From: Burkholderiales bacterium UBA2647 | GTDB taxonomy: Bacteria > Pseudomonadota > Gammaproteobacteria > Burkholderiales > Burkholderiaceae_E | DNA: 34,598 nt | Direction of reading: 5' to 3' | Assembly (NCBI GenBank): GCA_002359635.1 | Contig: DENJ01000091.1 | Location: 1-34,598, forward strand | Shown here: piece by piece, positions 15,926 to 23,958 of the stretch | How positions within the stretch are numbered: the first letter of the stretch is position 1 | Layout: each line of letters begins with the position of its first letter | Made by a program: the position numbers and the translations under genes | The notes under the pieces: generated by a model | What the model was told of the DNA's origin: nothing | The model's input: the letters and a program-made list of their open reading frames with translations, nothing else | Database searches by the model: none

Positions 15926-16984
15926 ATGGTGGACTTTGGGGATTTAGCAAAGGATGATCAAGCGAAGTATTCGAGACGAGCATGGCTGGACCACACCCTT
16001 CAGGCTACGCTTGTTTTGAGCGCAGGGGGCCTTGGCACAGGAGCCATGGTTTTCGGGTCGACAGCTGCGCTTGCGCAAAGCGGGCCTGCGCCTGCATATC
16101 CGACAAAACCGATTAACCTGATTGTTCCTTGGCCACCTGGTGGATCGACTGACCGGCACTTGCGGAAGTTCGCCGAAGTTGCCAGCAAGTATCTTGGTCA
16201 GGCGATTGTCGTTGAAAATAAGCCCGGGGCGGGCGGTATGCTGGGGCCATCGACGATGGCTGCTGCCGCTAAGGCCGACGGCTACACGCTTGCGCAGTTA
16301 CCCATGAGCGCTTTCCGAATCCCTCACATGCAACCGGTTTCCTGGGATCCGATTCGTGATTTCACCTACATCATTGGTTTGACCGGATACACCTTTGGCA
16401 TCACCGTCCGTTCGGACTCAAGATTTAAAACGATCCAGGAAATGGTTGAATTCGCCAAGACCAACCCTGAAAAACTCTCGGTGGGCAATACAGGCACTGG
16501 TACCACGCCGCATTTGGTGATGGAGGAGTTAGGCATGCGCACGGGCGCGAAATTCCTTCATGTTCCGTTTAAAGGCAATTCAGAAAATACATTAGCGCTC
16601 CTCGGCGGCCATACCGATGCCTTATCCGACGCCACAGGTTGGGGCCCGAATGTTGATGCCGGCAAAATGCGTTTATTGATGACCTTTGGTGAACGGCGAA
16701 CCAAGCGTTGGTCTTATGCACCCACAGCCAAAGAGCTTGGCTATGGGATTGTGTCGAATTCGCCTTATGGCATCGTTGCGCCGAAGGGTTTGGATCCCCG
16801 TATTCAAAAACACCTACACGATGCTTTTCGTAAGGCGCTTGATGATTCGGAACATATCAAGATGCTCGATACGCTCGATCAGGAATACTGGTATAAAAAC
16901 AGTGAGGATTATCTGACCTGGGCCAAGCAAACCCTCGAATCAGAAAAAAAGCTGATCGAAGCACTGGGTCTCATGAAAAAATAA
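15926..16984 (+). CDS. Bug-family periplasmic solute-binding protein (TctC-like) with a twin-arginine signal
   Basis: This 352-residue receptor belongs to the tripartite tricarboxylate transporter family, greatly expanded in Burkholderiales. It shows the typical start of the mature chain, YPTKPINLIVPWPPGGSTD, then ENKPGAGG, DGYTL, LSVGNTGTGTTPHL and the VPFKG motif. The N-terminal region is long and carries SRRAWL (16-21) before the hydrophobic stretch, which suggests Tat export; cleavage is likely after ALA, residue 50. The start at 15926 has AGGAG 7 bases upstream; the ATG at 15893 lacks one. No TctA/TctB membrane subunits are adjacent, which is common for Bug genes. It probably captures the substrate or product of the neighbouring amidohydrolases. 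Confidence 0.9.
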   Translation: MVDFGDLAKDDQAKYSRRAWLDHTLQATLVLSAGGLGTGAMVFGSTAALAQSGPAPAYPTKPINLIVPWPPGGSTDRHLRKFAEVASKYLGQAIVVENKPGAGGMLGPSTMAAAAKADGYTLAQLPMSAFRIPHMQPVSWDPIRDFTYIIGLTGYTFGITVRSDSRFKTIQEMVEFAKTNPEKLSVGNTGTGTTPHLVMEELGMRTGAKFLHVPFKGNSENTLALLGGHTDALSDATGWGPNVDAGKMRLLMTFGERRTKRWSYAPTAKELGYGIVSNSPYGIVAPKGLDPRIQKHLHDAFRKALDDSEHIKMLDTLDQEYWYKNSEDYLTWAKQTLESEKKLIEALGLMKK

Positions 16985-17087
16985 TAGCGATTTTCTGAGT
17001 TGATGAAGCGCTTGCAGTGCGCATGCTGCAACAATGCGTGAAGCGCCTGCTTGCCCGAATCTGTGATTTGTACTATCTTCGAAGACA

Positions 17088-17266
17088 CATCGGGAGAGTT
17101 CGTATTGACGACGCCGAAGGAGCAACCGCCCCGGAATCTCTCAGGCAAAACGGACCGATGCACCTACACACTCTGAAGAGCGGATCTTGATTGCGATCCC
17201 ACCGAAGGAGCAAGTCAGGACTGGCAGGCAGTCCTGACGAATCTCTCAGGTCCAGGACAGAGGGGG
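17088..17266 (+). ncRNA. Tandem glycine riboswitch
   Basis: Two glycine aptamers lie in series on the plus strand. Aptamer 1 (about 17091-17160) starts with CGGGAGAG, has GCCGAAGGAGCAA and ends with AATCTCTCAGGCAAAA and CGGACCG. Aptamer 2 (about 17170-17266) has CTCTGAAGAG, ACCGAAGGAGCAAG, AATCTCTCAGG and GGACAGAG. These are the conserved cores of the class. A weak -10-like TACTAT is at 17071-17076. The dehydrogenase start codon is about 40 bases further on, and no terminator hairpin is evident there, so control of translation by glycine is more likely than termination. Confidence 0.93.
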
Positions 17267-17307
17267 CTAAGCGAGTGAACGCTCGCGATGCGCTGTCGGA
17301 GTGAAAC

Positions 17308-18579
17308 ATGTCGAGTCTGAAGTCAAAGCAGCTTTTGATCATTGGCGGTGGTGTCACGGGCATTACTGCCGCCTATGCACTTGCCAAGCTAGGCATTAAG
17401 GTTACAGTGCTTGAACGCCATCGCTACCCTGCGATGGAGACAAGTTTTGCAAACGGGGGACAACTCTCTGCCTCAAATGCCGAGGTTTGGAACCATCCCG
17501 CCACCATTCTCAAAGCGATCAAGTGGATGCTTAAGCCGGACGCTCCCCTATTGGTCAATCCGCGGCCGACGTGGCACAAGCTGAGCTGGTTCGCCGAATT
17601 TATGTCAAACATCCCTAAGTATCGTGAAAACACCATACAGACCGCAGCGTTGGCAATCGCAGCGCGTGAACATCTCTTCGCGTGGGCAAGCGATGAGGGT
17701 ATCGACTTCGATCTCGAACAAAGAGGCATCCTACATGTTTATCGCGATCGAGCGAGTTTCAAACATGCTCAGGCCGTGAGCGCGCTGTTGGCAAAAGGCG
17801 GGCTTAGCCGGGTGGCGGTAAGTCCTGATGAGATGAAGTCGATCGAGCCAAGCCTTCAGGGTCAGTTTTATGGGGGCTTTTACACCGAAAGCGACAGCAC
17901 CGGCGATATTCATCGGTTCACAAACGCTTTGGCCCAGGCAGCCCAAGCTAAAGGCGTTTTGATTCGCAGCAATGCTTCGGTTGTCGATGCTGGCAGTGAT
18001 TCAGACCGTGCCTGGGCAAAGCTTGCCAGTGGTGAACGCCTTGAGGCCGATGGCATTGTGATCAGCGCCGGCGTCGAAAGCAGGCGTTTTGCTGCAATGC
18101 TGGGGGATCGAATGAATATTTATCCGGTAAAAGGCTATTCGATCACTGTGCATCTCGACGATGAAACAAGCATCGCTGCGGCCCCCAGGGTTAGCCTGCT
18201 TGATGATGCGAGCAAATTAGTCAGCAGCAGGCTTGGAAAAGGGCGCTTCAGGGTTGCAGGCACAGCAGAGTTCAATGGCTTTAACCGCGATATTCGTGCC
18301 GACAGGATCTCGCCCTTGGTAGCTTGGGTCAACGAATGCTTTCCTGCAGTGAATACGCGTCAGCTTACCCCTTGGGCAGGCTTAAGACCTATGATGCCGA
18401 ATATGATGCCAAGAGTAAGCCAGGGATCTCGGCCTAATGTTTTTTATAACACAGGGCACGGACATCTCGGCTGGACGCTTTGTGCCATCACCGCAGTGAA
18501 GCTTTCCCACCTCGTATCAGCCTGGGAACGCCAGGCGGTTTTTCCGCTTAGGACTTCTTTTTTGCCACAGCAGCCTTAA
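17308..18579 (+). CDS. dadA: FAD-dependent D-amino acid dehydrogenase (DadA-like), glycine-riboswitch controlled
   Basis: This 423-residue flavoprotein of the DAO superfamily has the N-terminal Rossmann motif LIIGGGVTGITAAYAL and the acidic end VLER. It also has ETSFANGGQLSASNAEVWN, typical of DadA, and the C-terminal FAD motif TPWAGLRPMMPNMMP with NTGHGHLGWTL. It deaminates D-amino acids, or glycine-like substrates, at the inner membrane and feeds electrons to quinone. GGAGTG lies about 4 bases before the ATG. The tandem glycine riboswitch directly upstream indicates induction by glycine and suggests that glycine or a related amino acid is handled. The last 32 bases overlap the convergent HU gene. 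Confidence 0.88.
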   Translation: MSSLKSKQLLIIGGGVTGITAAYALAKLGIKVTVLERHRYPAMETSFANGGQLSASNAEVWNHPATILKAIKWMLKPDAPLLVNPRPTWHKLSWFAEFMSNIPKYRENTIQTAALAIAAREHLFAWASDEGIDFDLEQRGILHVYRDRASFKHAQAVSALLAKGGLSRVAVSPDEMKSIEPSLQGQFYGGFYTESDSTGDIHRFTNALAQAAQAKGVLIRSNASVVDAGSDSDRAWAKLASGERLEADGIVISAGVESRRFAAMLGDRMNIYPVKGYSITVHLDDETSIAAAPRVSLLDDASKLVSSRLGKGRFRVAGTAEFNGFNRDIRADRISPLVAWVNECFPAVNTRQLTPWAGLRPMMPNMMPRVSQGSRPNVFYNTGHGHLGWTLCAITAVKLSHLVSAWERQAVFPLRTSFLPQQP

Positions 18580-18832
18580 ATGCAGTGCCCGCAGTAAAAC
18601 GAGGCACTGTGGTTGCCGCGATCTTGATCGCAACGCCTGTCGAAGGATTGCGCCCTGTACGGGAAGGGCGCTTGACGGCCTTAAATGAGCCAAAGCCAGT
18701 GATCTGAACGTCTTGCTTTTTTGCCACCGTTTTAACAATATTGCTGAGGATCGCTTCGAGGGCGCGCCCCGCAGCAGCTTTGCTGAGGTCGGCTTCTTGC
18801 GCAATGATCTCGATAAGTTCGCCCTTGTTCAC
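18548..18832 (-). CDS. hup: HU family DNA-binding protein
   Basis: This 94-residue histone-like protein begins MNKGELIEIIA and has the signature GFGSFKAVKRPSRTGRNPSTG, the DNA-binding beta arm, followed by the conserved PRFTAGTAFKAAV. It binds DNA as a dimer and shapes the nucleoid. The start is a GTG with AAGGAG a few bases upstream on the minus strand. The extended KKKS tail is normal. It is convergent with the dadA-like gene and shares 32 bases with its end. Confidence 0.95.
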   Translation of the reverse strand: MNKGELIEIIAQEADLSKAAAGRALEAILSNIVKTVAKKQDVQITGFGSFKAVKRPSRTGRNPSTGVAIKIAATTVPRFTAGTAFKAAVAKKKS

Positions 18833-18903
18833 CCTTATTCTCCTTGGATCCTCGGTGGTTATCGGAAAGCTACTGATTTTCGCACAGCTTGGCAGGATGT
18901 AAA

Positions 18904-18931
18904 AACCGTTCCCAAAATGTTTAGGACGGTT
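18904..18931 (-). promoter_or_regulatory. Hairpin in the HU leader / kup upstream region
   Basis: AACCGT (18904-18909) and ACGGTT (18926-18931) form a short stem. Read on the minus strand, it is followed by a run of five T, so it looks like a weak attenuator ahead of the HU gene. It may also be only a regulatory inverted repeat. Confidence 0.3.
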
Positions 18932-18952
18932 TGCTTTAGTACGACACGAAAA

Positions 18953-18966
18953 ATGATCCTGATCAT
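18953..18966. promoter_or_regulatory. Palindrome between the divergent HU and kup genes
   Basis: ATGATC (18953-18958), two bases, GATCAT (18961-18966) is a perfect inverted repeat in a divergent intergenic region, a typical place for an operator. Just downstream is a weak promoter-like pair for kup: TTGACC at 18978-18983 and CAAAGT at 19001-19006, spaced by 17. No binding protein can be named. Confidence 0.35.
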
Positions 18967-19019
18967 ACCGTAAGGGCTTGACCTAGCTTGCGAACCGGCG
19001 CAAAGTCTCGCACCGCAAC

Positions 19020-20903
19020 ATGAATCCACCCTCGATGCAAGCGTCCCGCTCAAGTTTGGCGAGCCTCACTCTGGCCGCGCTCGGCGTTGTGTACGGCGAC
19101 ATTGGCACAAGCGTGCTTTATGCCATGAAGGAAATCTTCGGCGCAGGGCATCTTGAGCTGAATCCGGAAAACATTTTCGGCGTTTTGTCGCTACTCATCT
19201 GGACGCTGACGGTGATCGTATCCTTGAAATACGTTATCTTGGTCTTGCGTGCCGACAATCGCGGTGAGGGTGGCCTTGTCGCCATGCTTGCGCTGGCGAG
19301 CGAATCAGTCGGCGACAGGCCCGGATTGAAACGTTTCTTGTTTCTTATCGGTATTTTCGGGACATGCCTTTTTTACGGTGACGGTGTTATCACCCCTGCG
19401 ATCTCGGTCCTCTCCGCGGTTGAGGGCCTGGAGCTGATTTCTCCTGCGCTGACTCAAGCCGTTGTGCCGAGTACGCTCATCATCTTGCTCGCTTTGTTTG
19501 CGCTTCAACGAAGGGGTACGGCGGGTATCGGGCGATTTTTCGGTCCGATCACCTTGTTATGGTTCTTGTCCATTGCTACGCTGGGCGTTTTTCAGATCGC
19601 AAGCAGGCCAGAGATTTTGCTGGCGATCAGTCCCCACTATGCTTTACTTTTTATATTCAATAATCCAGGCTTAAGTTTTGTCTTGCTCGGTGCGGTCGTG
19701 CTTTGTGTGACTGGTGGGGAAGCGCTCTACGCCGACATGGGCCACTTCGGGCCAAAGCCGATTCGACTTGCCTGGTTTTCATTGGTGATGCCAGCGCTTT
19801 TGCTTAATTACATGGGTCAGGGTGCTATTTTGCTCAGCGACCCGAGTACTGTTAAGAATCCCTTTTTTTCGCTTGCGCCACCCTGGTTATTGCTACCGCT
19901 CGTCGTGCTGGCCACCCTCGCCACGGTGATCGCCTCACAGGCCTTGATTTCCGGCGCCTTCAGCGTGACCAAGCAGGTGATACAGCTCGGCTATCTGCCG
20001 CGAATGCAAGTGATTCACACCAGCGAGCAAGATACAGGACAAATTTATATTCCCTTTGTGAATTGGGGCCTGTTTTTTGCGATCGTCTTGGCGGTTGGGC
20101 TCTTTAAATCCTCATCAAATCTTGCAGCGGCCTATGGCATTGCCGTCACGCTCGATATGCTCATCACCACCATCCTGACCTTTTTTGTGATCCGATTCGC
20201 CTGGCATTACCCATGGGCCTTGTGTATTACGGCAACGAGTATTTTCTTTGTCATCGACCTACTTTTTTTTGCCTCGAACCTGCTCAAGTTTCTTGAAGGG
20301 GGATGGTTTCCATTGGCCATCGGTGCCGTTGTCTATCTGTTGATGCGAACCTGGCATGATGGCAGAAGCTTATTAAACGAAGCACTGCGTGATCAGTCGA
20401 TCGGCCTGGGATTGTTTCTTGACACCGTCCACATCAGCCCGCCTGCTCGGGTGGAGGGTGTCGCAGTGTTTTTGACAAGTCAGATCGGCATTGTTCCAAA
20501 CGCGTTCTTACACAATCTGAAACATAACAAAGTTCTTCACCGATATAATCTTTTTGTCACTGTTCGCAATCACGAGGTCCCTTGGATTGACGAACAGGCG
20601 CGACTTGAGATTCGTGCCTTGGGCAATGAGGCCTGGGAAGTGCTGGTGAATTATGGGTTCAAAAATGATCCCAATCTTCCCTTGGCGCTTGAAGCGATGC
20701 AAGCTCAGGGTGTACCGATGGACCCGATGTCCACAAGCTACTTTTTGTCGCGCGACATCATCATTCCTACCATCGGTAGCGCAATGTCACAGTGGCGAGA
20801 AAAGCTCTTCGCCCAGATGCACCTTAACTCAAGCGCTGCCGCCGACTTTCTCAAATTGCCGATGGGCTCGGTGGTTGAACTCGGCAGCAAAGTCGAAATT
20901 TAG
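19020..20903 (+). CDS. kup: Low-affinity potassium uptake protein Kup
   Basis: This 627-residue K+/H+ symporter of the KUP/HAK/KT family has the family's usual length. It starts with the diagnostic LAALGVVYGDIGTSVLYAMKE, then has RADNRGEGGLVAMLAL, FYGDGVITPAISVLSAVEG, GGEALYADMGHFG and NYMGQGA. About twelve membrane helices are followed by a cytoplasmic tail from about residue 450. The ATG at 19020 has no obvious ribosome binding site. It is convergent with a potassium-channel-like gene that ends 24 bases further on, so import and a possible channel sit together. Confidence 0.96.
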   Translation: MNPPSMQASRSSLASLTLAALGVVYGDIGTSVLYAMKEIFGAGHLELNPENIFGVLSLLIWTLTVIVSLKYVILVLRADNRGEGGLVAMLALASESVGDRPGLKRFLFLIGIFGTCLFYGDGVITPAISVLSAVEGLELISPALTQAVVPSTLIILLALFALQRRGTAGIGRFFGPITLLWFLSIATLGVFQIASRPEILLAISPHYALLFIFNNPGLSFVLLGAVVLCVTGGEALYADMGHFGPKPIRLAWFSLVMPALLLNYMGQGAILLSDPSTVKNPFFSLAPPWLLLPLVVLATLATVIASQALISGAFSVTKQVIQLGYLPRMQVIHTSEQDTGQIYIPFVNWGLFFAIVLAVGLFKSSSNLAAAYGIAVTLDMLITTILTFFVIRFAWHYPWALCITATSIFFVIDLLFFASNLLKFLEGGWFPLAIGAVVYLLMRTWHDGRSLLNEALRDQSIGLGLFLDTVHISPPARVEGVAVFLTSQIGIVPNAFLHNLKHNKVLHRYNLFVTVRNHEVPWIDEQARLEIRALGNEAWEVLVNYGFKNDPNLPLALEAMQAQGVPMDPMSTSYFLSRDIIIPTIGSAMSQWREKLFAQMHLNSSAAADFLKLPMGSVVELGSKVEI

Positions 20904-20927
20904 CTTTCCCAGCAGGAACAATCCCGC

Positions 20928-22553
20928 TCAAGACTTCGTCGTATCGTCGCGAAGTGATTTCCAAATCCTGCGCTCGAAAGCTGTTGTACGATCCGGGTCA
21001 TCCACCAGCTTGTCCATGCTTGATTTATCGACCATTAAAGCGATCTGACGCATTTGTCCCACGAGCTCCCGATACCGCTCAATGGCAATCTCAGGGCGTT
21101 CAACAAGCTTCGTGATGGTCAACCCCGTATGATCATCCTTAGCCTCACGCTCTCGCCTTGCCTTCTCGATCAAGCGATTCACTTCGTCACGGCTGAGGTG
21201 CAAGCGCTTAGCCTCGCGGTCGATGACTTCCTGCTCATCGGTCGAAATCTGACCGTCGGCCATCATGACATAAAGCTCATTGGCGAGGGTTTCTCGCTCA
21301 ATGCGCAGCTGGTCACTGAATGCAGATGACAAAAGCGCTGCCGGAATCGCGAAGATACCAATGCCAAGCAGCGCGAGAATGATCGTCATGAACCGTCCGA
21401 CCGGGGTCACTGGCGAGATATCGCCGTATCCGACTGAGGCCAAGGTGATCACAGCCCAATAAATCGACGCCGGAATGTTTTCAAATTTATCAGGTTGCGC
21501 TTCATGTTCGAAGAGATAGCCAAGGCTTGCTGTGAGCACCACGAGCAGCAGCATGATGAAGGTTGCTGCGGCCATCACCGGCCATTCGCGCTTGACGACA
21601 ATCACCAAGGTCGATGTTGCACCCGTGTACTTCGTGAGCTTTAAGAGCCTTAAGAGTCGGAAGACCCGCAAGAATCGCAGATCGAACAGGTGATGGAGGA
21701 AAGCTTCCAAAAAGAAGGGTAGAACAGCCAACAAATCGACAAGCGCATTGCCTGTTTTGACGTAACGAAGCCGTCCTGCGATCGGATGGCGAAAACCCTT
21801 GGTTTCAACAACGGAGTAAAGCCTTAGCAAGTACTCAAGCGTGAAAACACCAACTGCAATCGTATCCAGAATAATGAACTCAAGGTTGAGCACATAGTGA
21901 ATCGATGCCACCGATTCAAGTAGCACCGCGGTGACTGACACCACCACCCAGATCATGATGAAGGTGTCAAAATAGTCATGAAGCCGTCCACCAAACTCGC
22001 CCGGCCAGACCAAGGCATGAACTTTTTGCCGGAACGTTCGGCCCTCGTTTAAGGTTTTAAATTCCTTGACCGCTGGAATAAGTACTCTGAATAGTTTCAG
22101 AATTCGGAGCAAACGGAGCGCCCGCAACATCCGCAGGTCGATGTTGATGAAGGCCGCTAGATAAAACGGCAAGATGGCGGCAAGATCGATCAGCGCAAAA
22201 GGACTAGAGGCATAGCCTAGCCGAGGGTTTTTCCGCTTGGCGAACTCCGGGTCTTCCGGCGCGAGGTAAAACCGTGTTAGGTACTCAACTGTAAAGATCG
22301 CAATGGAAGCAATATCAAACCAGTGGAACCAGTCCTTGTAGGGGCCATAAATGGCAGGTACATGCTCAAAAACAAGTGCTGCAAGGTTTGCAACAATCAG
22401 TAGCGCGATGAAACGATCAACGGCCGCCTGATGGTTGCCCTCTGTTTCGGTATCGAGTAACCAGCGATACAGCCAGTGTCTAAAAGACACGGTGCCCCAA
22501 TCGGGCGGCGCATGGTGTTTGTGGTGAACGCCGCCCTGTGTTGCGTCATTCAC
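20928..22553 (-). CDS. Potassium-channel-like protein with two voltage-sensor domains and one pore
   Basis: This 541-residue inner-membrane protein contains two tandem S1-S4 domains. In the first (about 45-158), S4 carries basic residues every third position: R141, R144, R147, R150, K153, R156. In the second (about 195-310), S4 has R293, R296, R299, R302, K305 and K308. Only the second is followed by a pore, with the K+ filter TLASVGYGD (370-378) and an S6 helix (about 387-412). No pore loop lies between the two sensors. The repeats FTVEYLTRFY and FTLEYLLRLY show an internal duplication. The cytoplasmic tail has a TerB-like segment, MADGQISTDEQEVIDREAKR, and a charged coil. The gene overlaps the small membrane protein gene upstream by 4 bases. 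Voltage gating and K+ selectivity are inferred from the motifs. Confidence 0.9.
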   Translation of the reverse strand: MNDATQGGVHHKHHAPPDWGTVSFRHWLYRWLLDTETEGNHQAAVDRFIALLIVANLAALVFEHVPAIYGPYKDWFHWFDIASIAIFTVEYLTRFYLAPEDPEFAKRKNPRLGYASSPFALIDLAAILPFYLAAFINIDLRMLRALRLLRILKLFRVLIPAVKEFKTLNEGRTFRQKVHALVWPGEFGGRLHDYFDTFIMIWVVVSVTAVLLESVASIHYVLNLEFIILDTIAVGVFTLEYLLRLYSVVETKGFRHPIAGRLRYVKTGNALVDLLAVLPFFLEAFLHHLFDLRFLRVFRLLRLLKLTKYTGATSTLVIVVKREWPVMAAATFIMLLLVVLTASLGYLFEHEAQPDKFENIPASIYWAVITLASVGYGDISPVTPVGRFMTIILALLGIGIFAIPAALLSSAFSDQLRIERETLANELYVMMADGQISTDEQEVIDREAKRLHLSRDEVNRLIEKARREREAKDDHTGLTITKLVERPEIAIERYRELVGQMRQIALMVDKSSMDKLVDDPDRTTAFERRIWKSLRDDTTKS

Positions 22554-23080
22554 AGCTTAACCTCTGCGACTTTGAGTGCGTATGCGCCCTTGTCACAGAC
22601 AAGAATTCGCAGGGGCAGGTCTTTGGATAGCTTCTCGCCGTTCTCCATGGGGCCAAAACTGATCGCAGGCGGTGCTCCCGGAGGGGCTGGCGTACCCTTT
22701 TCAACCACGACCAGGCCGCGGGTACTGAGATCGCTTCGATCGCACTTGGCACCCAAAACCGGCTGAGCGGCGTCAAAGGGATTTTTCGCCGATCCAAGCG
22801 GACCTTTCTCGCTCAAAAGTGCGGCCTGACATCCCTCCCAGGTTTTCTCGCCATCATCAGCGCAGGCCTCAAGGGGATTGGTTTGGCCTTTGGCACTGTT
22901 AGCCTCAAGCTGATCAAACCAGTCTTTCAGTTGCGCTGCGTTGGCCTTGGCAGTTTCGGTTTTTATGCCTTCGCCATAAGATAAATGCCCAATTAAAGCG
23001 ACCCCTATAAGGACAGCGAGTAAAAACAGCAAAAATAAAGCATCAACCGATGTGAAATGTTTTGTGCGGTCTTGTTGCAA
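22550..23080 (-). CDS. Single-pass membrane protein coupled to the channel gene, function unknown
   Basis: I do not recognise the family. The protein (176 residues from the chosen start) has a short charged N terminus, one membrane helix (about 12-31) and an extracytoplasmic domain with four cysteines (about 73, 84, 113, 162) that could form two disulfides. A Pro-rich stretch, GTPAPPGAPP, lies in the middle. The organisation resembles pilin-like or accessory-subunit proteins, but no motif settles it. The TTG at 23080 is taken as start because AGGAG is 5 bases upstream on the minus strand; a GTG at 23122 would add 14 residues. Its stop overlaps the channel start by 4 bases, so the two are co-translated and may work together. 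Confidence 0.75.
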   Translation of the reverse strand: MQQDRTKHFTSVDALFLLFLLAVLIGVALIGHLSYGEGIKTETAKANAAQLKDWFDQLEANSAKGQTNPLEACADDGEKTWEGCQAALLSEKGPLGSAKNPFDAAQPVLGAKCDRSDLSTRGLVVVEKGTPAPPGAPPAISFGPMENGEKLSKDLPLRILVCDKGAYALKVAEVKL

Positions 23081-23138
23081 GATAGCTCCTTGCAGAGCCA
23101 AAAAGGGCTCCGTGTTCCGCACTGACAGCTACTTCCCA

Positions 23139-23234
23139 CGAGAGGGCGTTCTTGTGAATTGATCCAAACAGAAGCGTTTGCCCAATCCTTTGAACGTTAT
23201 GGACGACCGAAAACCGGTTGCGAACGCTCTCTCG
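23139..23234. ncRNA. Possible structured RNA element closed by a 13-bp stem
   Basis: CGAGAGGGCGTTC (23139-23151) pairs with GAACGCTCTCTCG (23222-23234) over 13 positions, one of them G-U if read on the plus strand. Inside are two small hairpins: CAAAC/GTTTG (23165-23169 and 23176-23180) and ACCG/CGGT (23206-23209 and 23215-23218). Together they form a three-way junction in the 248-base gap between two minus-strand genes. It matches no riboswitch class I know. Strand and function are not established. Confidence 0.4.
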
Positions 23235-23328
23235 AGGCGGATGATCGCTGATTGACGGCCTTGTGGCAAGCCCCCAAAAGTAGGAGCCGGGGTCCGTGAC
23301 CGTTTGCTTCTGCCCCGTCTTTGTCCGC

Positions 23329-23958
23329 TTAGCCACTTCGCTGTTGCTTGGGTCGGTCGCCTCGCAAAACAAGTCTTAATAATTCGGCAAGGCTTTTGAC
23401 ATCGAACTTGGCCATGATGCGGGATTTATGAACCTCAACTGTCCGTGGACTAATGCCTAGGGCTTCGCCGATCTCTCTGTGGTTAAGGCCCTTCGCAACG
23501 GCGTCGAGCACCTCACGCTCGCGCGGGGTGAGCGCCTCGTGCATTTGCTCTTGGGCTTGGGACTGATTGGTTTGATCAAGACGCGAAAATGAACGTTCGA
23601 GCGCCTCAAGCAAATGTTTGATGACGACAGGTTTTTCTAGAAAATCTGCAGCCTGATTGAGAAAAGCTTGCCGCATGACATGGGTGTCGGCGAAGGCCGA
23701 CAGAAATACAACTTCATATCGAACCTGCAGGCTTGAAAGCCTTTCCTGCAATTCAAGCCCCGACATGCCGTTCATGCGCAAATCCAGAATCAAACAACAA
23801 GCGCGGGACGGCGGCATCTTGAGGAAATGCTCCGCGCTGTCAAAAACTCGACAATCAAAGCCCTTTAAGCCGAGCATGAGGGCAAGCGAATCCCTTACTG
23901 CAGGGTCGTCGTCAACGATGCAGACCAGACGGGCGGGCGTTGCCGAGGTGTTCGTCAC
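23329..23958 (-). CDS. FixJ/NarL-type response regulator with LuxR HTH
   Basis: This 209-residue regulator has an N-terminal receiver (CIVDDDPAV acidic pocket, phospho-Asp59 in LILDLRM, Lys109 in EKPV). Its C-terminal LuxR-type helix-turn-helix (about 143-200) has LTPREREVLDAVAKGLNHREIG and ISPRTVEVHKSRIMAKF. The receiver-linker arrangement is that of FixJ/TtrR-like regulators. The start is a GTG with GGAGG 9 bases upstream; its first 47 bases overlap the end of the sensor kinase gene, so the pair is coupled. Targets are unknown. The channel operon lies next downstream on the same strand after 248 bases and is one candidate. Confidence 0.93.
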   Translation of the reverse strand: MTNTSATPARLVCIVDDDPAVRDSLALMLGLKGFDCRVFDSAEHFLKMPPSRACCLILDLRMNGMSGLELQERLSSLQVRYEVVFLSAFADTHVMRQAFLNQAADFLEKPVVIKHLLEALERSFSRLDQTNQSQAQEQMHEALTPREREVLDAVAKGLNHREIGEALGISPRTVEVHKSRIMAKFDVKSLAELLRLVLRGDRPKQQRSG

